Source of the DNA: Streptomyces sp. PsTaAH-137
GTDB taxonomy: Bacteria; Actinomycetota; Actinomycetes; Streptomycetales; Streptomycetaceae
Length of the DNA stretch: 64,000 nucleotides
Assembly: GCF_003259365.1 (NCBI RefSeq)
Contig: NZ_QLLY01000001.1
Span: 742,888 to 806,887 of the forward strand
Direction: 5' to 3'
Shown here: positions 49,643 to 57,681 of the stretch, one piece after another
Position numbering within the stretch: the stretch's first letter is position 1
How the letters are laid out: every line of letters starts with the position of its first letter
The notes under the pieces: model-generated
The model's input: the letters and a program-made list of their open reading frames with translations, nothing else
What the model was told of the DNA's origin: nothing
The model's database searches: none
Program-made: the position numbers and the translations under genes

Positions 49643-50440
49643 TCAGGCGGCCTGCTGGACCGCCCTGGTGCCGTGGTCGGCGTAGGCACGGACCTTCTCG
49701 CAGCTGCGGGTGATGAGGCGTGAGATGTGCATCTGCGAGCATCCGATCCGCTCCGCTATGCGGGCCTGGGTCATGTCCTCGAAGTAACGCAGGTAGAGGA
49801 TCTCCCGCTCCCGCTCCGGGAGGCTGCGCAGGCCTTCCTTGGCCGCCTCGCGGTCGGCTATCAGGTCATAGGCGCCTTCGACCCGGCCGAGGGTGTCGGC
49901 CAGGCTGAACGAGTCGTCGGAGCCGCCCAGTTCGGCATCGAGCGAGAGACTGCTGTAGCACTCCAGGGCCTCGATCCCGTCGCGGACCTCGTGCAGGGTC
50001 AGGCCGGCTCGCGCGGCGATCTCCTCCAGAGCGGGTTCCTCCCGCTGCCCGGGATGCTCCTGCAGGTCCCGGCGGGCGGAGCGGACCTTGTTGCGCAGGT
50101 CCTGCACGCGGCGGGGGACGTGCACGTCCCAGCTGTGGTCCCGGAAGTGGCGGCGCAGTTCTCCGGTGACGGTCGGCACGGCGTACGACTCGAACGCGCC
50201 GCGGCCGGGCTCGTACCGTTCGACGGCCTTGACCAGACCCAGTGCCGCGATCTGCTTCAGGTCCTCCAGGTTCTCGCCCTTGTTGCGGAACCGGGTGGCG
50301 ATGCGGTGGGCCATGGGCAGCCAGGCCTCCACGAGTTCCCCGACGAGGGCGTGGCGCTCGGGCCCGTCGGAGGTCGCGGCCAGGCGGCGGAAGGTGTGCT
50401 CCGTCCGCGGAGCGTCGTGGTGGGGGTGACCGGTGGACAT
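49643..50440 (-). CDS. SigB/SigF/SigG-subfamily RNA polymerase sigma factor
   Basis: A 265-residue group 3 sigma factor. Region 2 is LPMAHRIATRFRNKGENLEDLKQIAALGLVKAVERYEPGRG and FESYAVPTVTGELRRHFRDHSWDVHVPRR. Region 3 follows (ALEEIAARAGLTLHEVRDGIEA), and region 4 is LPEREREILYLRYFEDMTQARIAERIGCSQMHISRLI. Streptomyces sigma-B-type factors govern osmotic, oxidative and developmental stress. Start 50440 is the shorter of two ATGs; GGGAG lies upstream. It may drive the neighbouring repair operon and small proteins. Confidence 0.94.
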   Translation of the reverse strand: MSTGHPHHDAPRTEHTFRRLAATSDGPERHALVGELVEAWLPMAHRIATRFRNKGENLEDLKQIAALGLVKAVERYEPGRGAFESYAVPTVTGELRRHFRDHSWDVHVPRRVQDLRNKVRSARRDLQEHPGQREEPALEEIAARAGLTLHEVRDGIEALECYSSLSLDAELGGSDDSFSLADTLGRVEGAYDLIADREAAKEGLRSLPEREREILYLRYFEDMTQARIAERIGCSQMHISRLITRSCEKVRAYADHGTRAVQQAA

Positions 50441-50542
50441 CGAGGATCGCTCCCTCATCGTTGCTGTCGGCAAGGATGACCAGGAGCCGATCAACACCCC
50501 GGGGGTGGATCCGTACTCCTGGAAGCGCGCCTGTTGTCCCAA

Positions 50543-50555
50543 GCACACAGTGTGC
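50543..50555. promoter_or_regulatory. Palindrome upstream of sigma-factor gene
   Basis: GCACAC-A-GTGTGC is a perfect six-base inverted repeat about 100 bases before the sigma-factor start. The nearby minus-strand sequence GTTTATTCGTAGGGTC resembles parts of a SigB-type promoter, but the spacing is not right, so autoregulation is only a guess. Confidence 0.4.
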
Positions 50556-50624
50556 GACTGCCTCTCGACCCTACGAATAAACATCGTCGTCCGCATGCCG
50601 AGCACCGCGAATGACCGCGGCGTG

Positions 50625-50870
50625 TCAGGGGTGGGGGTGGCCCTGGTCGGGGTCGTCGTGCGGGGTCTGCCAGCCGGATCCGCGGCGCGCGTGGTCGCCG
50701 GTCGGGCCGGGCGGGACCGGGGGAGTGGTGATCTCGGAGCGGCGCGTCGTCCGACGGCGGCCCAGCGCGAAGGTGAGGACGAGGGCCAGGACGATGACGA
50801 CACCCACGCCGATGAGGATCAGGCCGGGACCGCTCGAAGCGGCCAGTACGTGAGAACCGTGAGTATGCAT
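50625..50870 (-). CDS. DUF6479-family small membrane protein
   Basis: An 81-residue protein with one membrane helix (GPGLILIGVGVVIVLALVLTFALG), then a basic RRRTTRRSE stretch and a proline-rich tail ending in SGWQTPHDDPDQGHPH. That arrangement, including the GWQT segment, is typical of DUF6479 proteins of Streptomyces. Function unknown. The ATG at 50870 (MHTHGSHVL) is preferred to a start nine codons upstream. Confidence 0.8.
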   Translation of the reverse strand: MHTHGSHVLAASSGPGLILIGVGVVIVLALVLTFALGRRRTTRRSEITTPPVPPGPTGDHARRGSGWQTPHDDPDQGHPHP

Positions 50871-50967
50871 GGCGGCCGGGTACCCGGTTGCGGGCACCTC
50901 TCACGACGTGGCGCACGAGGCAGGCCGGAGCGGCCGGAGAGGGTGACCAGGGCGGTGGCGCGGGCCG

Positions 50968-51675
50968 TCACGGCCTCGCCGGGGCGGCGGTTCTCTGTTC
51001 CAGCGGGGCGAGGGTCGGGATCACGAAAGCCAGGTAGGCGGCGGCGAAGAGCCAGCCGGCGATGATGTCGCTCATCCAGTGCACGCCCAAGTAGACACGG
51101 GTCAGGGCCACGCAGATCGCCCACGCGACGGCGAGCACGCGCAGGCAGCGGGCCAAGGTGTGGTGCAGGCTGCGGGCCAGCGCCCAGCAGACCACCCCCG
51201 CGGTGAGGGCGGACGTGGTGGTGTGCCCGGAGGGCAGGGAGAAGCCCGAGGCGTGCGTGGCCCAGTCCGAGCGTGGCGGCCGGGGACGGGCGACGAGAAT
51301 CATCGCGACCGCCCGGAGCGCCTGTCCCACGAGGAGCACGGCGAGACCCGCCGCGCCCCGGATCAGGCGCGTTCGCCAGGCGGCGCCGGTCAGGGCTCCG
51401 GCCAGGAAGGTGATCAGGTAGGGCCAGACGAAGGTGCCGCTGTCGGTGACCGCCCTGGCGATCGACTCCGCCGTGGGCGGCCGGTGGCTTAGGGGCCACG
51501 TGTGCAGAACCGCGTCCCCGGCCACGAGCCCGTCGCTGGAGACGAGTACCGCGGAGACGAGAAGCGCCAGGAGCAGGGTCGCCACTCCTCCCGCCCACGG
51601 CAGGCCGGCAGGCTGCCACCTTCGCGGTTCGACCTCGGCCGAGGGCGCGGGAGGAGGCGCGGGACGCGTACTCAC
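50968..51675 (-). CDS. PAP2-family lipid phosphatase
   Basis: A 235-residue membrane phosphatase with about six helices. The three PAP2 motifs are ARPRPPRSDW (with surrounding K/R), PSGHTTTS with its catalytic histidine, and RVYLGVHWMSDIIAG. Relatives dephosphorylate phosphatidylglycerol-phosphate, phosphatidic acid or undecaprenyl pyrophosphate. Its start overlaps the DedA stop by four bases, and the pair is headed by a double BlaI-type operator, suggesting control by cell-wall stress. Confidence 0.92.
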   Translation of the reverse strand: MSTRPAPPPAPSAEVEPRRWQPAGLPWAGGVATLLLALLVSAVLVSSDGLVAGDAVLHTWPLSHRPPTAESIARAVTDSGTFVWPYLITFLAGALTGAAWRTRLIRGAAGLAVLLVGQALRAVAMILVARPRPPRSDWATHASGFSLPSGHTTTSALTAGVVCWALARSLHHTLARCLRVLAVAWAICVALTRVYLGVHWMSDIIAGWLFAAAYLAFVIPTLAPLEQRTAAPARP

Positions 51676-52364
51676 CGCTCGTCACCGGCGGGCGGTGCGG
51701 AGGCCGCCCGGCTTCTGCGGCTGCGGAGAATCTCCAGGCCCAGCGGGATGAGGGAAACCGCCACGATCAGCCCGACCATGGGCAGGAGATACCGGTCCAC
51801 GTCGGGCACGGAGGACCCGAGCGCGTATCCGGCGAGCACCAGACCCACGGTCCACACGGCCCCGCCGACGACCTGCCAGAGCGCGAAGGTGCGGGCGGGC
51901 ACCCCCAGAGCGCCGGCGAGCGGGTTCAGCACGGTGCGCACGACGGGGACGAAGCGTGCCAGGACGATCGCTTTCGCGTGCCCGTACCGGGCGAGGAGTT
52001 CTTCGGCACGCTCGGCGCCTTCTTGCAGTCGTTTCGAGCGGCTGCGCGCGAGCAGGGTCCGCCCGCCCCGCCGTCCGATCCAGTAACCGGCCTGGGCGCC
52101 CAGCAGCGCACCGGCGACCGACGCGACCAGCACCTGCGGAAGCGACAGGTGGACCCCGGAGCCGCCGGACACGCACAGAAGCCCCGCGGTGAACAGGAGC
52201 GAGTCGCCGGGCAGGAAGAACCCGATCAGCAGGCCGGTCTCCGCGAACAGGACGAAGGCGACTCCGAGCGCCCCGAACGCGGCCAGCAGGGAACTGGCGT
52301 CCAGGACGTTCACTGCGAGGGGATGAGGAGCGGCGACAGCGCACACATCGGGGCACCAGAACAC
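51672..52364 (-). CDS. DedA-family membrane protein
   Basis: A 230-residue DedA/SNARE-associated-type membrane protein. FLPGDSLLFTAGLL is the DedA signature after FAETGLLIGF. The arginine-containing ARFVPVVRTVLNPLAGALGV motif and the GAVWTVGLVLAGYALGS helix are also present. Some DedA proteins translocate undecaprenyl phosphate or phospholipids across the membrane. It is the first gene of a two-gene operon with a PAP2 phosphatase. The GTG at 52364 follows AAAGGACTCC; GTG at 52313 is an alternative. The operator lies 73 bases upstream. Confidence 0.92.
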   Translation of the reverse strand: MFWCPDVCAVAAPHPLAVNVLDASSLLAAFGALGVAFVLFAETGLLIGFFLPGDSLLFTAGLLCVSGGSGVHLSLPQVLVASVAGALLGAQAGYWIGRRGGRTLLARSRSKRLQEGAERAEELLARYGHAKAIVLARFVPVVRTVLNPLAGALGVPARTFALWQVVGGAVWTVGLVLAGYALGSSVPDVDRYLLPMVGLIVAVSLIPLGLEILRSRRSRAASAPPAGDER

Positions 52365-52436
52365 ACGGAGTCCTTTCGCGGAGGGCCGTCGGACGGCAGG
52401 CGAGCGCCGCGCGACCGGTGGACGCCACGACCCGGC

Positions 52437-52473
52437 GTCTACTTCACTGTAGTCGGTCTACTTAACTGTAGAC
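52437..52473. promoter_or_regulatory. Double BlaI-type operator of DedA-PAP2 operon
   Basis: Two dyads, GTCTAC-TTCACT-GTAGTC (52437-52454) and GTCTAC-TTAACT-GTAGAC (52456-52473), lie 19 bases apart. They match the BlaI/MecI/CopY pattern of paired TAC...GTA dyads. Read on the minus strand the module is nearly the same as the one at 61744-61780. Confidence 0.85.
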
Positions 52474-52517
52474 GTCCAATCGGCGTGCCGAGTTCCCGGC
52501 TGAGCGGAGCGGGGGAC

Positions 52518-52553
52518 AAAAAAGCGGGGCCGCACCGATCGGTGCGGCCCCGC
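52518..52553 (-). terminator. Intrinsic terminator of the iron-siderophore binding protein gene
   Basis: On the minus strand a perfect palindromic stem (52524-52553, arms GCGGGGCCGCACCGA) is followed by six T residues (52518-52523). It lies 31 bases past the stop codon at 52585, a rare textbook rho-independent terminator for this GC content. Confidence 0.92.
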
Positions 52554-52584
52554 AGGGTGTCTGTGCGACGGATGGTCGGATCCG

Positions 52585-53625
52585 TCAGTTCTTCAGCGCC
52601 TTCGCGAACTCGGGCACGACGTTGTCCAGCACGTAGTTCACCGACAGCACGGAGTCCGTGGCGAAGGCGTTGGCCTCGGCGGACTTCAGGCCGAAGACCA
52701 CGTCGTGCCCCGCCTGGACGGCCGGGATCTTTTTGTACAGGGCGTCGTTCTTGATCTCGGAGGCCGAGGTCTCGATGGGCTCCATGATCAGCAGGTCCGC
52801 GTCGAGCTTGTTGACGTTCTCGCGGGCGACGCTGACGAAGAATCCCTTGCCGCCCTGCTGTTCGACCCAGGGGTTGTTCTTGAACCCGAGCCGCTCCAGG
52901 AAGTCGACGCGCCCGCTGCCCTTGACGTAGGCGTTGAAGCCCTCGCCGCTCAGCGAGCCCGACGTCACCGTCTTCCCCTTGAACTCGGGGTGCTCCTTGA
53001 CCGCGGTGGCGAACTTCGCCTTGGTCCTGGCGATGAGCTGCTGCCCCTTGTCGTGCAGGCCGAGCGCGTCGGCGACCATCTCCGTCTGGTCCTGCCAGTC
53101 GGTCAGGTACTGGTCGCCGCCCTTGGGCACGCCGACCGTGGGCGCGATCTTGCTGAGCGTGTCGTAGCGCTTCTGGTCGCCGCTCGACTTGGTGTCGAGG
53201 ATGAGATCGGGCTGCAGGGCCGCGATCTTCTCGTACTCGGGCTCCAGGGTGCCGATCTTCTTCGGGCTCTTGTCGTACTTCCCCTTGGCCCAGGGGCCGA
53301 CGCCGTCGCCGCCGAAGGCCAGCCAGTCGCTGGCGCCGACCGGCTGCACGCCGAGGGCCAGAGCGGTCTCCGCGTCGCCCCAGCCCAGGGCCACCACACG
53401 CTTGGGCTGCTCCTTCACCGTGACGTCGCCGAACTTGGTGGAGACCTTGGCGGGGAAGGTGCCCTTGGCCACCGTCGCGGCGTCACCGCTGCCCGTGTCG
53501 TCCGAGCCGGACGAGCAGCCCGCGACCACGAGGGCCACGGCAGCGGCGAGAGCGCCCGCCGCTGCACCACGTCGGCGGGCGGGGACGGTGGTCGGTCGAG
53601 AGGAAGAGATCGAACGCTTGAGCAT
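52585..53625 (-). CDS. Iron-siderophore ABC transporter substrate-binding lipoprotein
   Basis: A 346-residue FecB/FepB-type binding protein. Arginine-rich start, hydrophobic core and lipobox VVAGC place the lipidated cysteine at residue 37. TVKEQPKRVVALGWGDAETALALGV is the usual opening of the first lobe, followed by KKIGTLEPEYEKIAALQPDLIL. The second lobe has NPWVEQQGGKGFFVSVARENVNKLDADLLIM. It captures ferric siderophore at the cell surface; permease and ATPase genes are not adjacent. An iron box overlaps the region just before the start, and no ribosome site is evident. Confidence 0.93.
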   Translation of the reverse strand: MLKRSISSSRPTTVPARRRGAAAGALAAAVALVVAGCSSGSDDTGSGDAATVAKGTFPAKVSTKFGDVTVKEQPKRVVALGWGDAETALALGVQPVGASDWLAFGGDGVGPWAKGKYDKSPKKIGTLEPEYEKIAALQPDLILDTKSSGDQKRYDTLSKIAPTVGVPKGGDQYLTDWQDQTEMVADALGLHDKGQQLIARTKAKFATAVKEHPEFKGKTVTSGSLSGEGFNAYVKGSGRVDFLERLGFKNNPWVEQQGGKGFFVSVARENVNKLDADLLIMEPIETSASEIKNDALYKKIPAVQAGHDVVFGLKSAEANAFATDSVLSVNYVLDNVVPEFAKALKN

Positions 53626-53626
53626 G

Positions 53627-53645
53627 AAGAAAGGCTAACCTAAGT
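53627..53645. promoter_or_regulatory. Iron box of the siderophore-binding protein gene
   Basis: On the minus strand TTAGGTTAGCCT followed by a weaker right half matches the DmdR1/IdeR consensus in its left and central parts. It lies directly before the start codon at 53625. Confidence 0.75.
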
Positions 53646-53709
53646 AAAAGGCTCCTTTTCGTCTGGCTCGTCGGGCACAGAGCGGTGGGGGACGAGGGGA
53701 AGGACAGAG

Positions 53710-54099
53710 GTGGCGAAGAAGCGTCAGGATGAACGGCGTCCCCACGGCGAGCTGGTCGCGGACGTGCTGGCGGCGCTGTGGGCGGCGGGCGAGCCGCTGA
53801 CCGCGCATCAGGTCAACGACGCGCTCGGCACCGGGCTCGCGCGGACGACGATGGCGACCATCTTGGGCCGGTTGTACGAGAAGGGCACGCTGCGCCGCGT
53901 TCCGTCGGGGCGGGGCTTCGCCTACGAGCCGGTGGCGGACGCGCCGGGCCTCGCCGCCGGCCGCATGCACCGCGAGCTGGAGAGCGAACCACGCCGTGAC
54001 CTGGTCCTGAAAAGGTTCGTGACGTCCCTGTCGGAAGGGGACGAGGAGACCCTGCGCCGCCTGCTTCTGGAGGCCGAGGGGAAGGACGAGACCGAGTGA
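53710..54099 (+). CDS. BlaI/MecI/CopY-family transcriptional repressor
   Basis: A 129-residue winged-helix repressor: LVADVLAALWAAGEPLTAHQVNDALG, then ARTTMATILGRLYEKGTLRRV as the recognition region, and a C-terminal dimerisation helix (FVTSLSEGDEETLRRLL). Its stop overlaps the start of an M56 peptidase gene, the BlaI-BlaR1-type arrangement in which the peptidase inactivates the repressor. No GTCTAC-type site lies in front of it. It may act at the sites found at the DedA and PAP2 operons, or share them with the second BlaI. Confidence 0.92.
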   Translation: MAKKRQDERRPHGELVADVLAALWAAGEPLTAHQVNDALGTGLARTTMATILGRLYEKGTLRRVPSGRGFAYEPVADAPGLAAGRMHRELESEPRRDLVLKRFVTSLSEGDEETLRRLLLEAEGKDETE

Positions 54100-55031
54100 C
54101 GTACGTACTCGTCCTCGTCGTGCTGGCGCTCGCCGTCCCCTGGGGCGGAGCGCTGCTCGCCCGGCGCCTGGCCGGGACGCTGCCGCCGCGCGAGGCCTGC
54201 TGGGCGCTGACGGGAGCGACGGTGCTGCTGGCCGGTGGCACGGTGGCCGCCTTGATCGGGCTCTTCCATGTGCCCTTCCTCGCCTCGCTGGAGCAGGTGC
54301 CCCTGCACCGTGTGCTGGACGTGTGGCCCGCCGTGGTGCCTTTCGCCGCCGCGGCCGGACTGGCGATGAGCGCCCAGCTGGTGCTCCTGCTGAGGCGCTG
54401 GTTCCAGCAGCGCTCACTGCTCAGGCACGCCTGGCGGGCAGCCGGTCAGGGTACGGGCGACGGGGACCTTCTGGTGATCGCCGGAAACGACGTCGACGCC
54501 TTCGCCCTGCCCGGGTACCGGGGCCGAGCCGGTCGGGTGGTCGTGACAGCGGGCACGCTGCGGACGCTGAAGCGGACCGAGCGCGACGCGCTGATGGCAC
54601 ACGAGCGGGCGCATCTGACAGGACGGCATCACCTGCTGTCGGCCGTCGTCGACCTCGCCGCCGTGGTGCACCCCGCGCTGCGCTCCGTGCGCGCATCGCT
54701 CTCCTTCCACCTGGAGCGGTGGGCGGACGAAGCGGCCGCCGAGGCCGTGGGGGACAGGAAGGCCGCTGCCGCGGCGATCGCGCGGGCCGCACTGGCGAGG
54801 TCGTCCCACGGCACGGGGAGCTACCCCCTGCTGTCGGCGGCGCGCGGACCGGTGCCCCGGAGGGTCGAGGCTCTGCTGGGGCCCGCACCGTCGTCACCGA
54901 CGGGCCGGACCCGCCGCAGAGGAGCCGCGATGGCGACGACGCTGGCCCTCGCCGCGCTGGGCACGGTGGCCCTCGCCTACGGTCTGCACGAGTACGTGGA
55001 GTACGCGGCCGTCGCCGTACGGGGCGGCTGA
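54096..55031 (+). CDS. M56-family membrane metallopeptidase (BlaR1-like)
   Basis: A 311-residue membrane protein with N-terminal helices (VLVLVVLALAVPWGGALL; VLLAGGTVAALIGLF; VVPFAAAAGLAMSAQLVLL). The zinc peptidase site HERAH is in ALMAHERAHLTGRHH, with a downstream glutamate in ERWADEAAAEA, and a final helix follows (TTLALAALGTVALAYGL). It lacks the extracellular penicillin-binding sensor of BlaR1, as do most actinobacterial M56 proteins, so the signal is unknown. ATG overlaps the BlaI stop by four bases. Confidence 0.92.
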   Translation: MTYVLVLVVLALAVPWGGALLARRLAGTLPPREACWALTGATVLLAGGTVAALIGLFHVPFLASLEQVPLHRVLDVWPAVVPFAAAAGLAMSAQLVLLLRRWFQQRSLLRHAWRAAGQGTGDGDLLVIAGNDVDAFALPGYRGRAGRVVVTAGTLRTLKRTERDALMAHERAHLTGRHHLLSAVVDLAAVVHPALRSVRASLSFHLERWADEAAAEAVGDRKAAAAAIARAALARSSHGTGSYPLLSAARGPVPRRVEALLGPAPSSPTGRTRRRGAAMATTLALAALGTVALAYGLHEYVEYAAVAVRGG

Positions 55032-55065
55032 CCTCCTCAGGCGCTGCGGCCCGGCCGGCCCGGGG

Positions 55066-55311
55066 TCAGGCCGGTGCGGCCGCCGCATCGAGGGGTCGCG
55101 CGGCGAGTGCGGAGTCGTAGCGGCGCAGGAGCAGCAGCGCCGTCGCGGCGAGACCGCTGAGCAGGCCGAGCCAGATTCCGAGCGTCTCCAGGTTCAGGAC
55201 GTGGGCGAGGAGCCAGGCGAGGGGCAGTCCGACGGCCCAGTAGCCGATCAGCGTGATGCGGAAGCCGCTCCTGGTGTCGTCGAGGCCGCGCAGGAGACCG
55301 ACTCCGATGCG
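55066..55311 (-). pseudogene. C-terminal fragment of a MATE-family transporter
   Basis: Reading the minus strand, GLLRGLDDTRSGFRITLIGY, then WAVGLPLAWLLAHVLNLETLGIW and GLLSGLAATALLLLRRYDSA form the last two or three helices and tail of a MATE efflux protein, ending at a normal stop (55066-55068). The rest is missing: at about 55310 the sequence switches to an ABC permease fragment on the other strand. This is the debris of a deletion or recombination. Confidence 0.8.
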
Positions 55312-55666
55312 TCTCGGGCCTGCTGTTGCTGGTCCTGTCCCAGTGGACGGGCTGGCTGCCCGCGGTCACCGTGACCGGCGGCGACGGCCGACCGGCGACC
55401 TGGACCATGCTGATCATGGCGGTCCTGGCGCTGGTGATTCCGCAGACCGGCTGGAACAGCCGCGTCGTGCGCGGCGCCCTCGCCGACCAGGCGGCCACCC
55501 CGCACGTCGAGGCCGCGCACTTCGACGGCCTGCCGCCACGCCGGATCCTGCTCCGCCACCAGTTGCCCGGCGCCGTCCCCGCCATCGCCACCGGGATCGC
55601 CACCTCCACCGGCCTGCTGTTCGGGGGAGCGGTCGTGGTGGAGACCCTGTTCAACTACCCGGGGTC
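55311..55666 (+). pseudogene. Internal fragment of a dipeptide/nickel-type ABC permease
   Basis: The plus-strand frame gives SGLLLLVLSQWTGWLPAVTV, WTMLIMAVLALVIPQTGWNS, then the EAA-type loop HVEAAHFDGLPPRRILLRHQLPGAVPAI and TGLLFGGAVVVETLFNYPG. That is the C-terminal half of an OppB/DppB-like permease. It lacks a start, and after FNYPG the coding signal ends where a minus-strand symporter gene begins, so both ends are cut. Confidence 0.82.
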
Positions 55667-55674
55667 GCCTCGCC

Positions 55675-56727
55675 CTAGAGCGGCGAGCTCGGGCGGGACC
55701 GGCGGACCACGAGCCCGGCGAAGGTCTTCTGCACCAGCCCGTACGCGAGCACGGGCATCAGCAGATACGGCTTCTCCGGCATCGCGGCAGTGATCAGCAC
55801 GGCCCCCGCACTGCTGTTGCTCATCCCGCAGGCCAGCGCGAGAGAGGAACACCTGCCGCGCTCCAGGCGCAGGACGGCGCCGGCCGCACGCCCCAGCGCG
55901 AAGGCGCTCCCGCACACTCCCACCGCCGCCGTCACCGCGGCACACAGCAGCAGCGGACGCGGATGCGAGAGGCATTCCCCCAGCGCGCCACTGGCGTTCA
56001 GGTACGTGGTGACCGGCGAAGCCAGCAGCGCCAGCAGGCTGATGCCCGCCTCCAGGGTGTCCGCCCGGGCCGCGCACAGCGCGAGGCGGCAGCACACACC
56101 CGCCGCGCAGGGCGCGACGATGCCGGTCAGCGCGAAACCGCCGTGGCTCAACGCGGCGGCGGTCGACAGCGTATGAGCGTAGGTGCCGTGCACCAGCAGG
56201 GTCAGGGCCCGAATGACCAGTGGAGTGGTCACGGGACTGAGCAGCGTGGTGCCCAGGACCGCGGCCACCATGGACGGCTGGTCACCGTCGCCCTTGGCCG
56301 TCCACACGGTGGCGTTGGCCGCCACCGGCATGGTCACGATCATCACCATCGCCGTGACGATGCCGCTGCCGTGATCGGCGTCCGGGGTGCCGCGCAGCAG
56401 CAGGACCAGCAAGGGGATGAGGACGAGCGGAAGCGCACAGTGCAGGGCCAGTGCGGCCACCAGCGCCAGCGGCCTGCGCGCCAGACCTACCAGGGCCCGC
56501 ACACGTACCTGGAAACCACCGGCGAACAACAGCACGCCCAGCAGTACCGGCGGCACCTGCACGGTGAGTTCCCCGAGCATGTGCGGCCGGCGCAGCCACA
56601 GACCGGGCCAGGGCACGAGCAGAGCCAGCGCGTACGACGCGACGACGGCGCGGCCCAGCCGTCCGCGCAGCCACGTGACGCCGCGATGGACGACGGCGGG
56701 GGCAGATGGCCGGGCGATCAGGTCCAT
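55675..56727 (-). CDS. Bile acid:sodium symporter (BASS)-family transporter
   Basis: A 350-residue membrane protein with about nine helices. It has LLGVLLFAGGFQVRVRALVGLARRP, the long helix pair with MIVTMPVAANATVWTAKGDGD, SPVTTPLVIRALTLL and SLALACGMSNSSAGAVLITAAM, the last matching the conserved core of BASS transporters. Members move organic anions with sodium; the substrate cannot be told. Its C-terminal end (RRSRPSSPL) abuts the ABC-permease fragment and may have been altered by that junction. Confidence 0.82.
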   Translation of the reverse strand: MDLIARPSAPAVVHRGVTWLRGRLGRAVVASYALALLVPWPGLWLRRPHMLGELTVQVPPVLLGVLLFAGGFQVRVRALVGLARRPLALVAALALHCALPLVLIPLLVLLLRGTPDADHGSGIVTAMVMIVTMPVAANATVWTAKGDGDQPSMVAAVLGTTLLSPVTTPLVIRALTLLVHGTYAHTLSTAAALSHGGFALTGIVAPCAAGVCCRLALCAARADTLEAGISLLALLASPVTTYLNASGALGECLSHPRPLLLCAAVTAAVGVCGSAFALGRAAGAVLRLERGRCSSLALACGMSNSSAGAVLITAAMPEKPYLLMPVLAYGLVQKTFAGLVVRRSRPSSPL

Positions 56728-56817
56728 CACGCCATCCTGGACATGCCGCCGTTCCGAAGCGGGCGGACGGGCCGGACGGTCAGGATGCGTACAGGTTGTC
56801 GCTGGCACGGTCGGGCC

Positions 56818-57648
56818 ATGACACAGGAATCCTCCCGAACGGCGTCCTCCGCCGTATCCCAAGAAGCCGCACGCGACGGCCACCGGGCCCGCCGGAACAA
56901 GGTCCCGGAGATCACCGCCTACTTCTGGATCATCAAGATCCTCTGCACGACCGTGGGCGAGACGGCGGCGGACCTGCTCGCGCAGGACGCCGGGCTCGGT
57001 CTCACCGGTGTCTCCGCGCTGATGAGTTGTCTGCTGGCACTGGTCCTCGTGGTGCAGTTCCGCGGCCGCGCGTACCGTCCCGGCGTCTATTGGCTCGCCG
57101 TCGCCCTCATCAGCGTCGTGGGGACGCTCATCAGCGACAACCTGACCGATAACATGGGCGTGCCGCTGGAACTGAGCACCGCGGTCTTCGCCGTGCTCCT
57201 GGTGGCCTGTTTCCTCATCTGGTACGGCCGCGAGAAGACGCTGTCCATCCACAGCATCGACACCACCGGCCGTGAGGCGTTCTACTGGCTCGCCGTCCTG
57301 TTCACCTTCGCCCTGGGCACCGCCGCCGGCGACCTGGTCGCCGAACGCATGGCGCTGGGCTATCTCACCTCCGTCCTGGTCTTCGCCGCCGTCATCGGCG
57401 CCGTCGCCGTCAGCCACTTCGCGCTCGGGCTGAACGCGGTGTGGAGCTTCTGGATCGCGTACATCCTCACCCGGCCTCTCGGCGCCTCGACGGGCGACTG
57501 GCTCTCCCAGCCCACCGGTGACGGCGGCCTGGGCCTGGGCACCGTGGTCACCAGCGTGCTGTTCCTCGCCGTCATCCTCGGCCTGGTGGTCCACCTCTCC
57601 GTGACGCGCAAGGACACCGCCCCGGCCGGAACACCGTCCGAGGTGTAG
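56818..57648 (+). CDS. DUF347-repeat membrane protein
   Basis: A 276-residue membrane protein built of four repeats of about 55 residues, each with two helices and a G-x-x-x-x-D motif: KVPEITAYFWIIKILCTTVGETAADLL, VYWLAVALISVVGTLISDNLTD, AFYWLAVLFTFALGTAAGDLVAE and VWSFWIAYILTRPLGASTGDWL. This matches the DUF347 repeat family (COG4705). Function is unknown. It is divergent from the BASS transporter gene and convergent with the sensor kinase. Confidence 0.85.
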   Translation: MTQESSRTASSAVSQEAARDGHRARRNKVPEITAYFWIIKILCTTVGETAADLLAQDAGLGLTGVSALMSCLLALVLVVQFRGRAYRPGVYWLAVALISVVGTLISDNLTDNMGVPLELSTAVFAVLLVACFLIWYGREKTLSIHSIDTTGREAFYWLAVLFTFALGTAAGDLVAERMALGYLTSVLVFAAVIGAVAVSHFALGLNAVWSFWIAYILTRPLGASTGDWLSQPTGDGGLGLGTVVTSVLFLAVILGLVVHLSVTRKDTAPAGTPSEV

Positions 57649-57681
57649 GGGACCGCTGTCGGCCCCCGGCCCCGTCCGGAC

